NCBI GenBank assembly: GCA_018668475.1
Contig: JABJCZ010000018.1
Span: forward strand, 1 to 14,783
Length of the DNA: 14,783 nucleotides
Source of the DNA: Alphaproteobacteria bacterium
GTDB taxonomy: Bacteria > Pseudomonadota > Alphaproteobacteria > UBA828
Reading direction: 5' to 3'
This document shows positions 7,725-14,783 of the stretch, in pieces (position 1 is the stretch's first letter; the number at the start of each line of letters is the position of its first letter). Below the pieces are notes generated by a model. That model had not been told where the DNA came from. It saw nothing but the letters and a program-made list of their open reading frames with translations, and did not search any database. Both the position numbers and the translations under genes were made by a program.

Positions 7725-7735
7725 ATAGTGGGGAT

Positions 7736-8485
7736 TTAGGCGCCAACCTGGGCCAATCGCAGATTTCGGATACGGCGGGAGGCAATTTCAGCGCGGAGCC
7801 GGATGATCAACACAGTGGCGTAATAGGCCATGAATCCAACGATCATCAGCATGAGCGGTGCCGCCATGGTGGGATCAATTGACGGGGCATCAATCTTCGA
7901 GATGGTCGCCGGTTGATGCAGCGTGTTCCACCAGTTCACGGAATATTTGACGATCGGCAGGTTGATCACGCCAACCAGCGCCAGAATGCCGGCTGCGCGG
8001 GCACCCTTGGTCGGGTCCTGATAGGCCGCGTGCAGCGCAATATAGCCGAGATACAGGAACAGCAGCACCAGCATCGACGTCAGCCGGGCGTCCCAGACCC
8101 ACCAGGTACCCCACATGGGCTCGCCCCAAAGCGAGCCGGTGAACAGGCAGATAAATGTAAAACAGGCCCCGATGGGCGCGCTCGACTTGGCAACCAGGTC
8201 GGCCAAAGGGTGCCGCCAGATGAAGCCCACTGCGCTGGATACAGCCATCACGCCATAGATAAAGAGCCCCATCCAGGCGGAGGGCACATGGACGAACATG
8301 ATTCGATACGCGTCGCCTTGCTGATAATCAGGCGGTACCACGCCAAGACCCAACACCAGCCCCGCCACGATGGTCAGAACCGACAAACCGGCAACCCATG
8401 GAAAGATGACCCGCGAAAACCGCATAAACCGCGCTGGATTCGCCAAAAAATGCCATCCGGCGCGCTTTTTCGTGCGTTTTACCAT
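7736..8485 (-). CDS. ccmC: Heme exporter protein CcmC
   Basis: CcmC binds periplasmic heme and loads it onto CcmE as part of CcmABCD. The 249-residue protein has six membrane segments. Its WWD motif reads LWGEPMWGTWWVWDARLTS (119-137). The flanking heme-ligand histidines are His66 (FVHVPSAW) and His190 (TLHQP), matching the E. coli positions closely. The N-terminal 25 residues are basic and cytoplasmic. It starts nine bases after the ccmB stop with a purine-rich ribosome site (AGGGAAAGAG). Length and motifs are normal. Confidence 0.96.
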   Translation of the reverse strand: MVKRTKKRAGWHFLANPARFMRFSRVIFPWVAGLSVLTIVAGLVLGLGVVPPDYQQGDAYRIMFVHVPSAWMGLFIYGVMAVSSAVGFIWRHPLADLVAKSSAPIGACFTFICLFTGSLWGEPMWGTWWVWDARLTSMLVLLFLYLGYIALHAAYQDPTKGARAAGILALVGVINLPIVKYSVNWWNTLHQPATISKIDAPSIDPTMAAPLMLMIVGFMAYYATVLIIRLRAEIASRRIRNLRLAQVGA

Positions 8486-8494
8486 TCTCTTTCC

Positions 8495-9160
8495 CTACTC
8501 CAGCGCCATTTTGAGAGCTGCCGCACTTGCCACTGGCGCGAGCACCAGGGCCGCTACCAGCCCGGCAGCCAATATCATTAAAGGCGAGCGTGCACCCAGC
8601 CCGAAGATAGCACCCTCAACCGCACCGACTCCAAATATCAGGACCGGTACCGAAAGCGGCAGAACCAACAATGCAATAAGCACCCCGCCGCGCCGCAAAC
8701 TGACCGTCAGCGCAGCACCAACGGTGCCAATCAAACTCAATATCGGCGTGCCGATCAATAGCGAGAGCATGAGCACCGCAAATCCGTTGGTACTCATATT
8801 CAGCATAACCGCCAGCACGGGCGCACACAGGATCAATGGCAGGCCGGTCGTGATCCAGTGAGCCAGCGCCTTGGCCAGTACCACGGCTTCAAGCGGCAAA
8901 ACGCCAAGAGCGATCTGCTCGAGATTGCCGTCCTCGTAATCTTCGCGGAACAGGCTGTCGAGCGACAACATGGTTGCCAGCAGGGCACAGACCCAAAGCA
9001 CCCCCGGCGCGATTCGGGTAAGAAGATTAAGCTCAGGCCCGACTCCCAATGGAAACAGCGCCACGGCGATAATGAAAAAGACCACGGCGACAAGACTGCC
9101 GATACCACCCCTCACCGCCAGACCAATATCCCGCCGGACAATTGTCAGAAAGATACTCAC
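8495..9160 (-). CDS. ccmB: Heme exporter membrane subunit CcmB
   Basis: CcmB is the ABC-transporter membrane subunit that pairs with the ATPase CcmA. Together they drive release of heme-loaded CcmE from CcmC. The 221-residue protein has six hydrophobic segments and the family signature LFREDYEDGNLEQ (70-82) in the first cytoplasmic loop, thought to contact the ATPase. The start is a GTG at 9160 with GAGG about ten bases upstream. It follows ccmA after a 40-base gap and precedes ccmC by nine bases, the standard ccmABC order. Confidence 0.95.
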   Translation of the reverse strand: MSIFLTIVRRDIGLAVRGGIGSLVAVVFFIIAVALFPLGVGPELNLLTRIAPGVLWVCALLATMLSLDSLFREDYEDGNLEQIALGVLPLEAVVLAKALAHWITTGLPLILCAPVLAVMLNMSTNGFAVLMLSLLIGTPILSLIGTVGAALTVSLRRGGVLIALLVLPLSVPVLIFGVGAVEGAIFGLGARSPLMILAAGLVAALVLAPVASAAALKMALE

Positions 9161-9200
9161 CCGTTCAGGCCCTCACTTTGGCGCCCTGGCATAGCGCTTA

Positions 9201-9917
9201 TCACCATTGGTCCCAAGCCTCATCGCCGGATGTCTTGGCATCTCGTACGCTGCCTGTCATCTCGTCAACGGCGACCACGCCGGCACGGTGTCCGGCCATA
9301 TCCAACAGGGTCGCGTCTTCCATCTTAATATCTGTGTGGGTCGCAACAACGACGATACCGCCCGCTGCCCGGTGGGCGGCGATCAACGCTTCAAGCCGGG
9401 CTGTTGCCTCGATATCCAGCGTCACAGTTGGCTCGTCAAGCAACCACAATGGTGCCGGCGTCGCCACCAACCGTGCCAGTGATACGCGACGGCGCTGACC
9501 TGCGGACAAAAACCGCCCGGGAACATCGGCCAGGCCCTCAAGCCCGACCTTGGCCAAGGCGTCAGACTCAGGCTGGTCCGCGCCCCGCAGGTGGGCCCAG
9601 AAGGCCACATGTTCTGCCACCGTTGCAGCCGGCTTGATGCCATCCAGATGGCCAACATAATGAAGCCGTTGCCGGTGCTCACCCAGGGCATCGAAGACCG
9701 GTTCACCGGCCCAGGTCAGCGCTCCACCGGCGGGCGATAGCAGGCCAGCCAAAATGCGCATGAGGCTGGATTTTCCTGACCCGTTGGGCCCCTTGAGGAG
9801 CAGCGCCTGCCCGCTGACAACACGAAAATCGACCCCGCCAAAGACCGGTCGTTCACCACGCACACACACCAAATGCTGCGCTTCAAATGTGTTGGCCGGC
9901 GTCCCGTCGGTTGCCAT
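9201..9917 (-). CDS. ccmA: Heme exporter ATP-binding protein CcmA
   Basis: CcmA is the cytoplasmic ATPase of the CcmABCD complex. All ABC ATPase motifs are present in the 238 residues: Walker A GPNGSGKS (43-50), the signature LSAGQRRRVSLARL (137-150), Walker B LWLLDEPT (157-164), and the switch histidine His194 (ATHTD). The short length and LSAGQRRR wording are typical of CcmA. The extra C-terminal 30 residues are hydrophilic. No Shine-Dalgarno sequence is visible before the ATG. The start region is duplicated 15 bases upstream with an in-frame TGA between (separate entry). It is the first gene of the minus-strand locus and faces a divergent hydrolase gene. Confidence 0.95.
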   Translation of the reverse strand: MATDGTPANTFEAQHLVCVRGERPVFGGVDFRVVSGQALLLKGPNGSGKSSLMRILAGLLSPAGGALTWAGEPVFDALGEHRQRLHYVGHLDGIKPAATVAEHVAFWAHLRGADQPESDALAKVGLEGLADVPGRFLSAGQRRRVSLARLVATPAPLWLLDEPTVTLDIEATARLEALIAAHRAAGGIVVVATHTDIKMEDATLLDMAGHRAGVVAVDEMTGSVRDAKTSGDEAWDQW

Positions 9918-9936
9918 GTGTCAGGTTACCATGTGT
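9909..9936 (-). repeat. Tandem duplication of the ccmA start region with a three-codon mini-ORF
   Basis: The 13 bases ACACATGGCAACC at the ccmA start (9921-9909, minus strand) recur as ACACATGGTAACC at 9936-9924. The copies are 15 bases apart and differ at one base. The upstream copy supplies an ATG in frame with ccmA that reads Met-Val-Thr and then TGA, ending three bases before the ccmA ATG. Confidence 0.6.
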
Positions 9937-10052
9937 GAGTTATCAGCCTCGTTGCACAAACGCCGTATTGCACCGCATACTGTCGGCGCCGGATGGCGCC
10001 CTACCCTAGTGGCGACGCCGCCGGGCGGCAAGGCATTGGACGGAAAGGCACT
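9918..10052. promoter_or_regulatory. Divergent control region between ccmA and the hydrolase gene
   Basis: These 135 bases must hold the promoters of two divergent genes. On the minus strand GATAAC (about 9945-9940) ends six bases before the upstream ATG of the ccmA leader and could be a -10 box. On the plus strand TTGCAC (9952-9957) and CATACT (9976-9981) are an 18-base-spaced pair. GGCGCC-GGAT-GGCGCC at 9985-10000 can form a small hairpin. All are weak matches read by eye. Confidence 0.3.
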
Positions 10053-10925
10053 ATGCGATTTTTGAGTGGAAGGCGGGGCAAGGGTATGTCGCCTTCACCG
10101 GTGCGCAAGGGATTGATTACCGGCCACAAATCGCGGCTCGCCGAATCACCGGTTCTGGACATCAAGGCCGGCGGCAAGCGGGTGCGCGCTGTGTCCTACG
10201 GCCCAGGACCAAAAAATGCAGTAACCGCCATTTTTTTACACGAGGGCCTTGGCAGCATTGCCCAGTGGCGGGATTTTCCCGACCGCATTGCCGACGCGGC
10301 CGGCTGCGCGGTAATCGTCTATGAGCGGCTTGGCCATGGCGGCTCAGATCCGTTGGAGGAACCCCGCCCGCCGAACTATCACATGCAAGAGGCCAAAATC
10401 GTACTGCCCGATGTGATGGACGCTTTTGGGGTCGAGCGCGCAATCTTTTTCGGCCACAGCGATGGCGCGACCATCGGGCTTCTGTTTGCCGCACTCCACC
10501 CGGACCGCACCCTCGGCGTCATCGCCGAAGCACCTCATGTATTTATAGAAGAGATATCACTTGAAGGCATTCGCGCCGCCCGTAAAGACTTCGATACCGG
10601 TACCCTGCGCGGCCGCCTCCAGACCTACCACGGCAAAAACACAGATTCGATGTTCGACGCCTGGGCCGATACCTGGCTCGATCCGGCCTACCGCGACTGG
10701 TCGGTCGAGGACCAGTTGCCAGCCGTCAAGGCGCCGGTGCTGCTGGTACAGGGGGAAAACGATGAATATGGCACAGCCGAGCAGCTGACACGGGTCGCAG
10801 ACGGGGTCAGCGGGCCAAGCGAAACATTGCTGGTGCCAGATTGTGGCCACGCTCCACATTTTGAAAAACGTGAAGAGATTTTTGAGGCCACACTCCGATT
10901 CATCCGGAATTGCACGCCACAATAG
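10053..10925 (+). CDS. Alpha/beta hydrolase
   Basis: The protein is an alpha/beta-fold serine hydrolase of 290 residues. The oxyanion loop is HEGLGS (63-68), the nucleophile elbow is GHSDGA with Ser136, the acid is probably Asp237 (QGENDEYG), and the histidine is His266 (DCGHAPHFEK). This layout is typical of esterases and C-C bond or lactone hydrolases; the substrate cannot be told. No signal peptide is seen, so it is likely cytosolic. I chose the ATG at 10053 because AAGG lies about six bases upstream. An earlier in-frame ATG at 9993 adds an unlikely leader, and ATG 10086 is a possible shorter start. It sits between the divergent ccmA and acnA genes, which are neighbours in other alphaproteobacteria. 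No clear terminator follows. Confidence 0.85.
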   Translation: MRFLSGRRGKGMSPSPVRKGLITGHKSRLAESPVLDIKAGGKRVRAVSYGPGPKNAVTAIFLHEGLGSIAQWRDFPDRIADAAGCAVIVYERLGHGGSDPLEEPRPPNYHMQEAKIVLPDVMDAFGVERAIFFGHSDGATIGLLFAALHPDRTLGVIAEAPHVFIEEISLEGIRAARKDFDTGTLRGRLQTYHGKNTDSMFDAWADTWLDPAYRDWSVEDQLPAVKAPVLLVQGENDEYGTAEQLTRVADGVSGPSETLLVPDCGHAPHFEKREEIFEATLRFIRNCTPQ

Positions 10926-10947
10926 TTGCCCGCCAACACACTTAGGT

Positions 10948-10983
10948 CTTTCGGCGCCAGCCAACGGTGCTAATATCCGCCCG
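10948..10983 (+). promoter_or_regulatory. Predicted extended -10 promoter of acnA
   Basis: TGCTAATAT (10968-10976) is an extended -10 box (TGn plus TAATAT, five of six with the consensus). The -35 position (about 10948-10953) has no good match, as is common for extended -10 promoters. Transcription would start near 10983, about 40 bases before the acnA start. Confidence 0.4.
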
Positions 10984-11023
10984 CTCCACCACCCCCGAAT
11001 GACAAACCCAGCGAGGACACGCC

Positions 11024-13720
11024 GTGCTTTCTATCGGTCAGGACAGCTTGAACACGCGCCGCACCCTTAATGTGCAGGGCCGCGAATATGATTATTTCAG
11101 CCTGCCTGCGGCGGCGGACGCCGCGCTTGGCGATATTAGCCGCCTGCCATTTTCTCTCAAAGTCCTGATGGAGAACCTGCTGCGCTACGAAGACGGGCGC
11201 ACGGTCACAGTGGACGATATCAAGGCTGCGGCCGCGTGGCTGGCAACAGGCCGGGTTGACCGGGAAATCAATTACCGTCCGGCCCGGGTGCTTATGCAGG
11301 ACTTTACCGGCGTACCGGCGGTCGTCGATCTGGCAGCGATGCGCGCCGCCATGAGCTCCCTTGGTGGCGATCCGACGCTCATTAATCCGCTGACCCCGGT
11401 TGATCTTGTAATTGACCATTCGGTGATGGTCGACCGAGCCGGCACGCCCAACGCGTTCCAGGAAAACGTTGCACTGGAAATGGACCGCAATGGTGAACGC
11501 TATGCGTTCCTGCGGTGGGGGCAAACGGCGTTTGAAAATTTCCGTGTGGTGCCGCCAGGCGCCGGCATCTGCCATCAGGTAAATCTTGAATACCTGGCGC
11601 AAACGGTGTGGACCGCGACCGTGGACGGCCGCGAGGTTGCCTACCCGGATACGCTTGTCGGCACCGACAGCCACACCACCATGGTCAATGGCCTGGCGGT
11701 TCTGGGTTGGGGCGTTGGCGGTATTGAGGCTGAAGCCGCCATGCTCGGCCAGCCAATCTCAATGCTGATTCCCGAAGTGGTTGGCTTCCGGCTGACCGGC
11801 AAGCATCAGGAGGGCATTACCGCGACCGACCTCGTGCTGACCATCACCCAGATGCTTCGCGCTAAAGGCGTGGTCGGCAAGTTTGTCGAGTTCTACGGCC
11901 CGGGCCTCGATGAGTTGGCGCTCGCGGATCGTGCGACCATCGCCAATATGGCGCCGGAATATGGCGCAACGTGCGGCTTCTTTCCGATTGATCGCGAGAC
12001 CATCAACTACCTGAACGCCTCGGCTCGTGAGCCAGAGCGTGTGGCATTGGTCGAAGCCTATGCCAAAGCGCAAGGTATGTGGCGCGACAGTGATACGCCG
12101 GATCCAGTCTTTACGAGCACCCTGGAACTCGACATCGGCACGGTAGAGCCCAGCCTGTCTGGCCCGAAGCGCCCGCAGGACCGCATCGCGCTGTCAGCCA
12201 TGGTTTCGACCTTCAACGACGCGATGGACACGACGTTCGACGTTGCTGAGGACAGTCGCGCCGCCCGCGTGCCGGTCAGTGGAGCTGATTTTGACCTTGG
12301 CCATGGCGACGTGGTTATTGCCGCCATCACCAGCTGCACCAATACGTCAAACCCCAGCGTGATGCTCGCCGCCGGGCTGGTTGCCCGCAACGCTGTTGCC
12401 AAGGGCCTGACGGTCAAACCCTGGGTCAAAACCTCTTTGGCGCCTGGCTCGAAAGTCGTGACTGATTACCTGGTGGCCGCCGGCCTGCAGGAAGACCTGG
12501 ATACGCTGGGCTTTAATCTCGTCGGGTATGGCTGCACCACATGTATTGGCAATTCCGGCCCGTTGGCCGCGCCGATCTCGGAAGCCATCAACGCCAACAA
12601 CCTGGTCGCTACGTCGGTGCTCTCAGGCAATCGCAACTTTGAAGGCCGCATCAGTCCTGATATCAGGGCCAACTATCTGGCCTCGCCTCCGCTGGTGGTC
12701 GCCTACGCAATTGCAGGCAGCGTACTCCAGGACATCAACAACGAGTCGCTTGGCGACGACACCGACGGCAACCCGGTATATCTACGAGACATCTGGCCGA
12801 CCAGTAAGGAAGTTCAGGATGTCGTCAACAGCGCTGTCACGCCCGATATGTTCCGGAAAGAATACGGCAACGTGTTTGACGGCACACCGGAATGGCAGGC
12901 CATCAGAACCCCCACCAGCCTGACATATGAATGGGACCCGGCCAGCACCTACGTAAAACATCCGCCCTATTTTGAGGGCATGACCAAAACGCCGGACGAG
13001 CTGACCGACATCAAGGGCGCCCGAATTTTGGCCTTGCTGGCGGATTCGGTAACCACCGACCACATTTCTCCGGCCGGGTCGATCCAGGAAGATGGCCCAG
13101 CGGGTGAATACCTGCGCGACCATCAGGTGAGCACGGGGGATTTCAATTCCTATGGATCCCGCCGCGGCAATCACGAAGTGATGATGCGCGGCACGTTTGC
13201 CAACATCCGTATCCGCAACGAGATCGCGCCAGGCACAGAAGGTGGCCTGACCCGCCATATGCCAGTCGGCTCCGAAACCTCTATCTACGATGCGGCAAGT
13301 CAGTATGAAAAAGACGGCGTGCCGCTGGTGGTCATGGCCGGCAAGGAATATGGCACGGGCTCTTCGCGAGACTGGGCAGCCAAGGGCACGCGCCTGCTGG
13401 GCGTCCGCGCTGTTGTGGCGGAAAGCTTTGAGCGCATTCATCGCTCCAATCTCGTCGGCATGGGCGTGTTGCCCCTCGTCTATCCTGAAGGCGTGACCCG
13501 CAAGACGCTCAAGCTGGATGGCACGGAGACAATTGATATTGAGGGCGTTGCCGCCGGCCTGACGGCGCGGATGTCACTTGATTGCCGCATCACCCGCGCC
13601 GATGGCAGCACTGAGACCCTGTCTTTGCTTTGCCGCATCGACACGGCAGAAGAGGTCGAATACTTCCGCCACGGCGGCATTCTGCATTACGTATTGCGAG
13701 GTCTTGCCGGCGCAGCCTGA
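11024..13720 (+). CDS. acnA: Aconitate hydratase A (aconitase)
   Basis: AcnA interconverts citrate and isocitrate through cis-aconitate in the TCA cycle. The 898-residue protein matches the length of the AcnA/IRP family. The [4Fe-4S] ligands are Cys438 ([11 protein letters not shown]) plus Cys504 and Cys507 ([13 protein letters not shown]). Substrate loops are complete, including DHSVMVD (131-137), GTDSHTTM (213-220), the swivel-domain [14 protein letters not shown] (776-789) and [12 protein letters not shown] (803-814). The start is a GTG, with GAGGA six bases upstream. An extended -10 promoter lies about 50 bases upstream of the GTG, so it can be transcribed apart from the hydrolase. The gene looks intact and cytosolic. 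When the cluster is lost, family members may bind RNA; nothing here tests that. Confidence 0.97.
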   Translation: MLSIGQDSLNTRRTLNVQGREYDYFSLPAAADAALGDISRLPFSLKVLMENLLRYEDGRTVTVDDIKAAAAWLATGRVDREINYRPARVLMQDFTGVPAVVDLAAMRAAMSSLGGDPTLINPLTPVDLVIDHSVMVDRAGTPNAFQENVALEMDRNGERYAFLRWGQTAFENFRVVPPGAGICHQVNLEYLAQTVWTATVDGREVAYPDTLVGTDSHTTMVNGLAVLGWGVGGIEAEAAMLGQPISMLIPEVVGFRLTGKHQEGITATDLVLTITQMLRAKGVVGKFVEFYGPGLDELALADRATIANMAPEYGATCGFFPIDRETINYLNASAREPERVALVEAYAKAQGMWRDSDTPDPVFTSTLELDIGTVEPSLSGPKRPQDRIALSAMVSTFNDAMDTTFDVAEDSRAARVPVSGADFDLGHGDVVIAAITSCTNTSNPSVMLAAGLVARNAVAKGLTVKPWVKTSLAPGSKVVTDYLVAAGLQEDLDTLGFNLVGYGCTTCIGNSGPLAAPISEAINANNLVATSVLSGNRNFEGRISPDIRANYLASPPLVVAYAIAGSVLQDINNESLGDDTDGNPVYLRDIWPTSKEVQDVVNSAVTPDMFRKEYGNVFDGTPEWQAIRTPTSLTYEWDPASTYVKHPPYFEGMTKTPDELTDIKGARILALLADSVTTDHISPAGSIQEDGPAGEYLRDHQVSTGDFNSYGSRRGNHEVMMRGTFANIRIRNEIAPGTEGGLTRHMPVGSETSIYDAASQYEKDGVPLVVMAGKEYGTGSSRDWAAKGTRLLGVRAVVAESFERIHRSNLVGMGVLPLVYPEGVTRKTLKLDGTETIDIEGVAAGLTARMSLDCRITRADGSTETLSLLCRIDTAEEVEYFRHGGILHYVLRGLAGAA

Positions 13721-13750
13721 GGACGGGCTGCACCGCCAGACATTGTTGCA

Positions 13751-14783
13751 ATGGGCACTGCCAGCAAAACCACGGCAGCCGACAAGGGCGCACCCAGACG
13801 CGCCCGGAGTGATGATGAGCGGCTCAGTCCGCCGTCGACGCCAACACTCGATGAGGTGATCGAACGTCGCGTTTCGCGGCGCAGCGTCCTCAAAGGTGCA
13901 TTGGCAACAAGTGCACTCGGCGGCCTCAGCGGGCTGGTGGCAACTGTCCGCCAGAGCGAGGCCGGCGAGAGGAGCCAGTTTAATTTTATCGAAGTGCGCC
14001 GAGGCGTTGACGACACCCATCACGTCTCTCCTGGCTACCGCGCCGATGTACTGGTCCGATGGGGCGATGCGGTCATGCCCGGCGCACCGGCTTTCGACCC
14101 GCAGGCGCAAACACCTGCCAGCCAGGTGCACCAGTTTGGCTACAATAACGACTTCATCGGCTTCGCCCCGCTGCCCAGAGGCTCTGGCGCCTCAAATCGC
14201 GGGTTGTTGTGCATCAACCACGAATACACAAACGAAGACCTCATGTTTCCCGGCAAGGGCCGCGCCGACAAGTGGCCCTTCGACAATGTCGACAATACGC
14301 AAGTCGAGGTCGAGATGGCCGCCCATGGTGGAACTGTTATCGAGGTCGCCCGCGATGCACGCGGTCGCTGGCAGGTCGTCACCGACAGTCACTACAACCG
14401 CCGCATTACGCCGCTCGCCACCGAGATGGCTCTTTCAGGCCCGGCTGCCGGGCACCGCCGGTTGCGGACCAATGCCGAGCCCACGGGCCGGCGGGTCATC
14501 GGCACGCTGAACAACTGCGCCGGCGGGATGACGCCATGGGGCACCTGGCTGATGGCGGAAGAAAACTTTCATTACTACTTTGACAGTCGCACTCCCGACA
14601 GCCGTGGCGCTGTGGCGGACCCAGCATTGCTCGGCCACGCCGAGCGGATCAACTACGCGCGCCTCGGCATTCCCGGTCGGGGTATGGGCTGGTCGCGCCA
14701 CAAGCCGCACTTCAATATCGACAAGGAACCCTTTGAGGCCAATCGCTTTGGCTGGATTGTCGAGGTCGATCCCTATGACCCGA
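13751..14783 (+). CDS. PhoX family phosphatase (DUF839), Tat-exported, 3' end beyond window
   Basis: The reading frame from ATG 13751 is open to the window end, giving 344 residues of a protein usually over 600 long. A twin-arginine signal, SRRSVLKG (42-49) followed by a hydrophobic stretch (50-66), marks folded export to the periplasm. The PhoX signatures are present: LLCINHEYTNEDLMFPG (152-168) and NNCAGGMTPWGTWLMAEEN (254-272). The cysteine of NNCAGG fits the metal-binding cysteine of the iron- and calcium-dependent PhoX enzymes. The enzyme would release phosphate from organic esters, though many DUF839 proteins are not tested. The 40-residue lead before the twin arginines is typical of the group and supports this start, although no Shine-Dalgarno sequence is evident. 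It begins 30 bases after acnA with no terminator, so it may be co-transcribed. No Pho box is visible in that gap. Confidence 0.88.
   Translation, partial: MGTASKTTAADKGAPRRARSDDERLSPPSTPTLDEVIERRVSRRSVLKGALATSALGGLSGLVATVRQSEAGERSQFNFIEVRRGVDDTHHVSPGYRADVLVRWGDAVMPGAPAFDPQAQTPASQVHQFGYNNDFIGFAPLPRGSGASNRGLLCINHEYTNEDLMFPGKGRADKWPFDNVDNTQVEVEMAAHGGTVIEVARDARGRWQVVTDSHYNRRITPLATEMALSGPAAGHRRLRTNAEPTGRRVIGTLNNCAGGMTPWGTWLMAEENFHYYFDSRTPDSRGAVADPALLGHAERINYARLGIPGRGMGWSRHKPHFNIDKEPFEANRFGWIVEVDPYDP

Noticed and set aside
7913..8581. A 222-codon plus-strand frame opposite ccmC
   Set aside because: It shadows a membrane protein gene; its His/Gln/Arg-rich make-up is the usual mirror of hydrophobic codons.
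9993..10052. Upstream ATG of the alpha/beta hydrolase
   Set aside because: No ribosome site precedes it, and it would overlap the GGCGCC hairpin region; the ATG at 10053 has AAGG at good spacing.
10970..11674. A 234-codon minus-strand frame at the start of acnA
   Set aside because: It is antisense to conserved aconitase sequence; long antisense frames are expected at this GC content.
12782..13441. A 219-codon minus-strand frame inside acnA
   Set aside because: It is antisense to the aconitase swivel domain and has no recognisable motif or ribosome site.
1..14783. A novel defence, mobile or biosynthetic system
   Set aside because: Nearly all the window is explained by known housekeeping families; I saw no integrase, transposase, repeat array, toxin-antitoxin pair or biosynthetic core.

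Overview
The window looks like a chromosomal stretch of a free-living alphaproteobacterium, possibly of the Rhodospirillales or a related marine or soil lineage. This rests on the moderately high GC content, the protein styles, and the divergent pairing of ccmA and acnA that I recall from several alphaproteobacteria. I see no tRNA, rRNA, CRISPR array, insertion sequence or phage gene. No base-level taxonomic marker is present.

Positions 1-712 (minus strand) hold the 5' half of a class III nucleotidyl cyclase gene broken by a one-base deletion near position 289. Positions 712-9917 (minus strand) hold a complete System I cytochrome c maturation (Ccm) locus. In transcription order it reads ccmA, ccmB, ccmC, an unrecognised 90-residue gene, ccmD, ccmE, ccmF, ccmG, ccmH, ccmI, and a zinc-independent quinone oxidoreductase-like gene that abuts ccmI. 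From ccmD to ccmH the reading frames overlap by four bases (ATGA or GTGA), which points to translational coupling. A recognisable promoter and a weak terminator-like hairpin sit upstream of ccmD, so the locus probably forms two transcription units: ccmABC plus the small gene, and ccmDEFGHI plus the oxidoreductase.

Positions 10053-14783 (plus strand) run divergently. They hold an alpha/beta hydrolase, aconitase AcnA with its own likely extended -10 promoter, and the first 344 codons of a Tat-exported PhoX-type phosphatase that runs off the window end.

Together the Ccm proteins move heme across the inner membrane (CcmABCD), hold it covalently on CcmE, keep apocytochrome cysteines reduced (CcmG, CcmH), and ligate heme (CcmF, CcmH, CcmI). 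Aconitase feeds the TCA cycle that supplies electrons to the resulting c-type cytochromes. I found no convincing new multi-gene system. The best leads are the small unknown gene inside the ccm cluster, the duplicated start region of ccmA, the internally duplicated CcmI, and the frameshifted cyclase.
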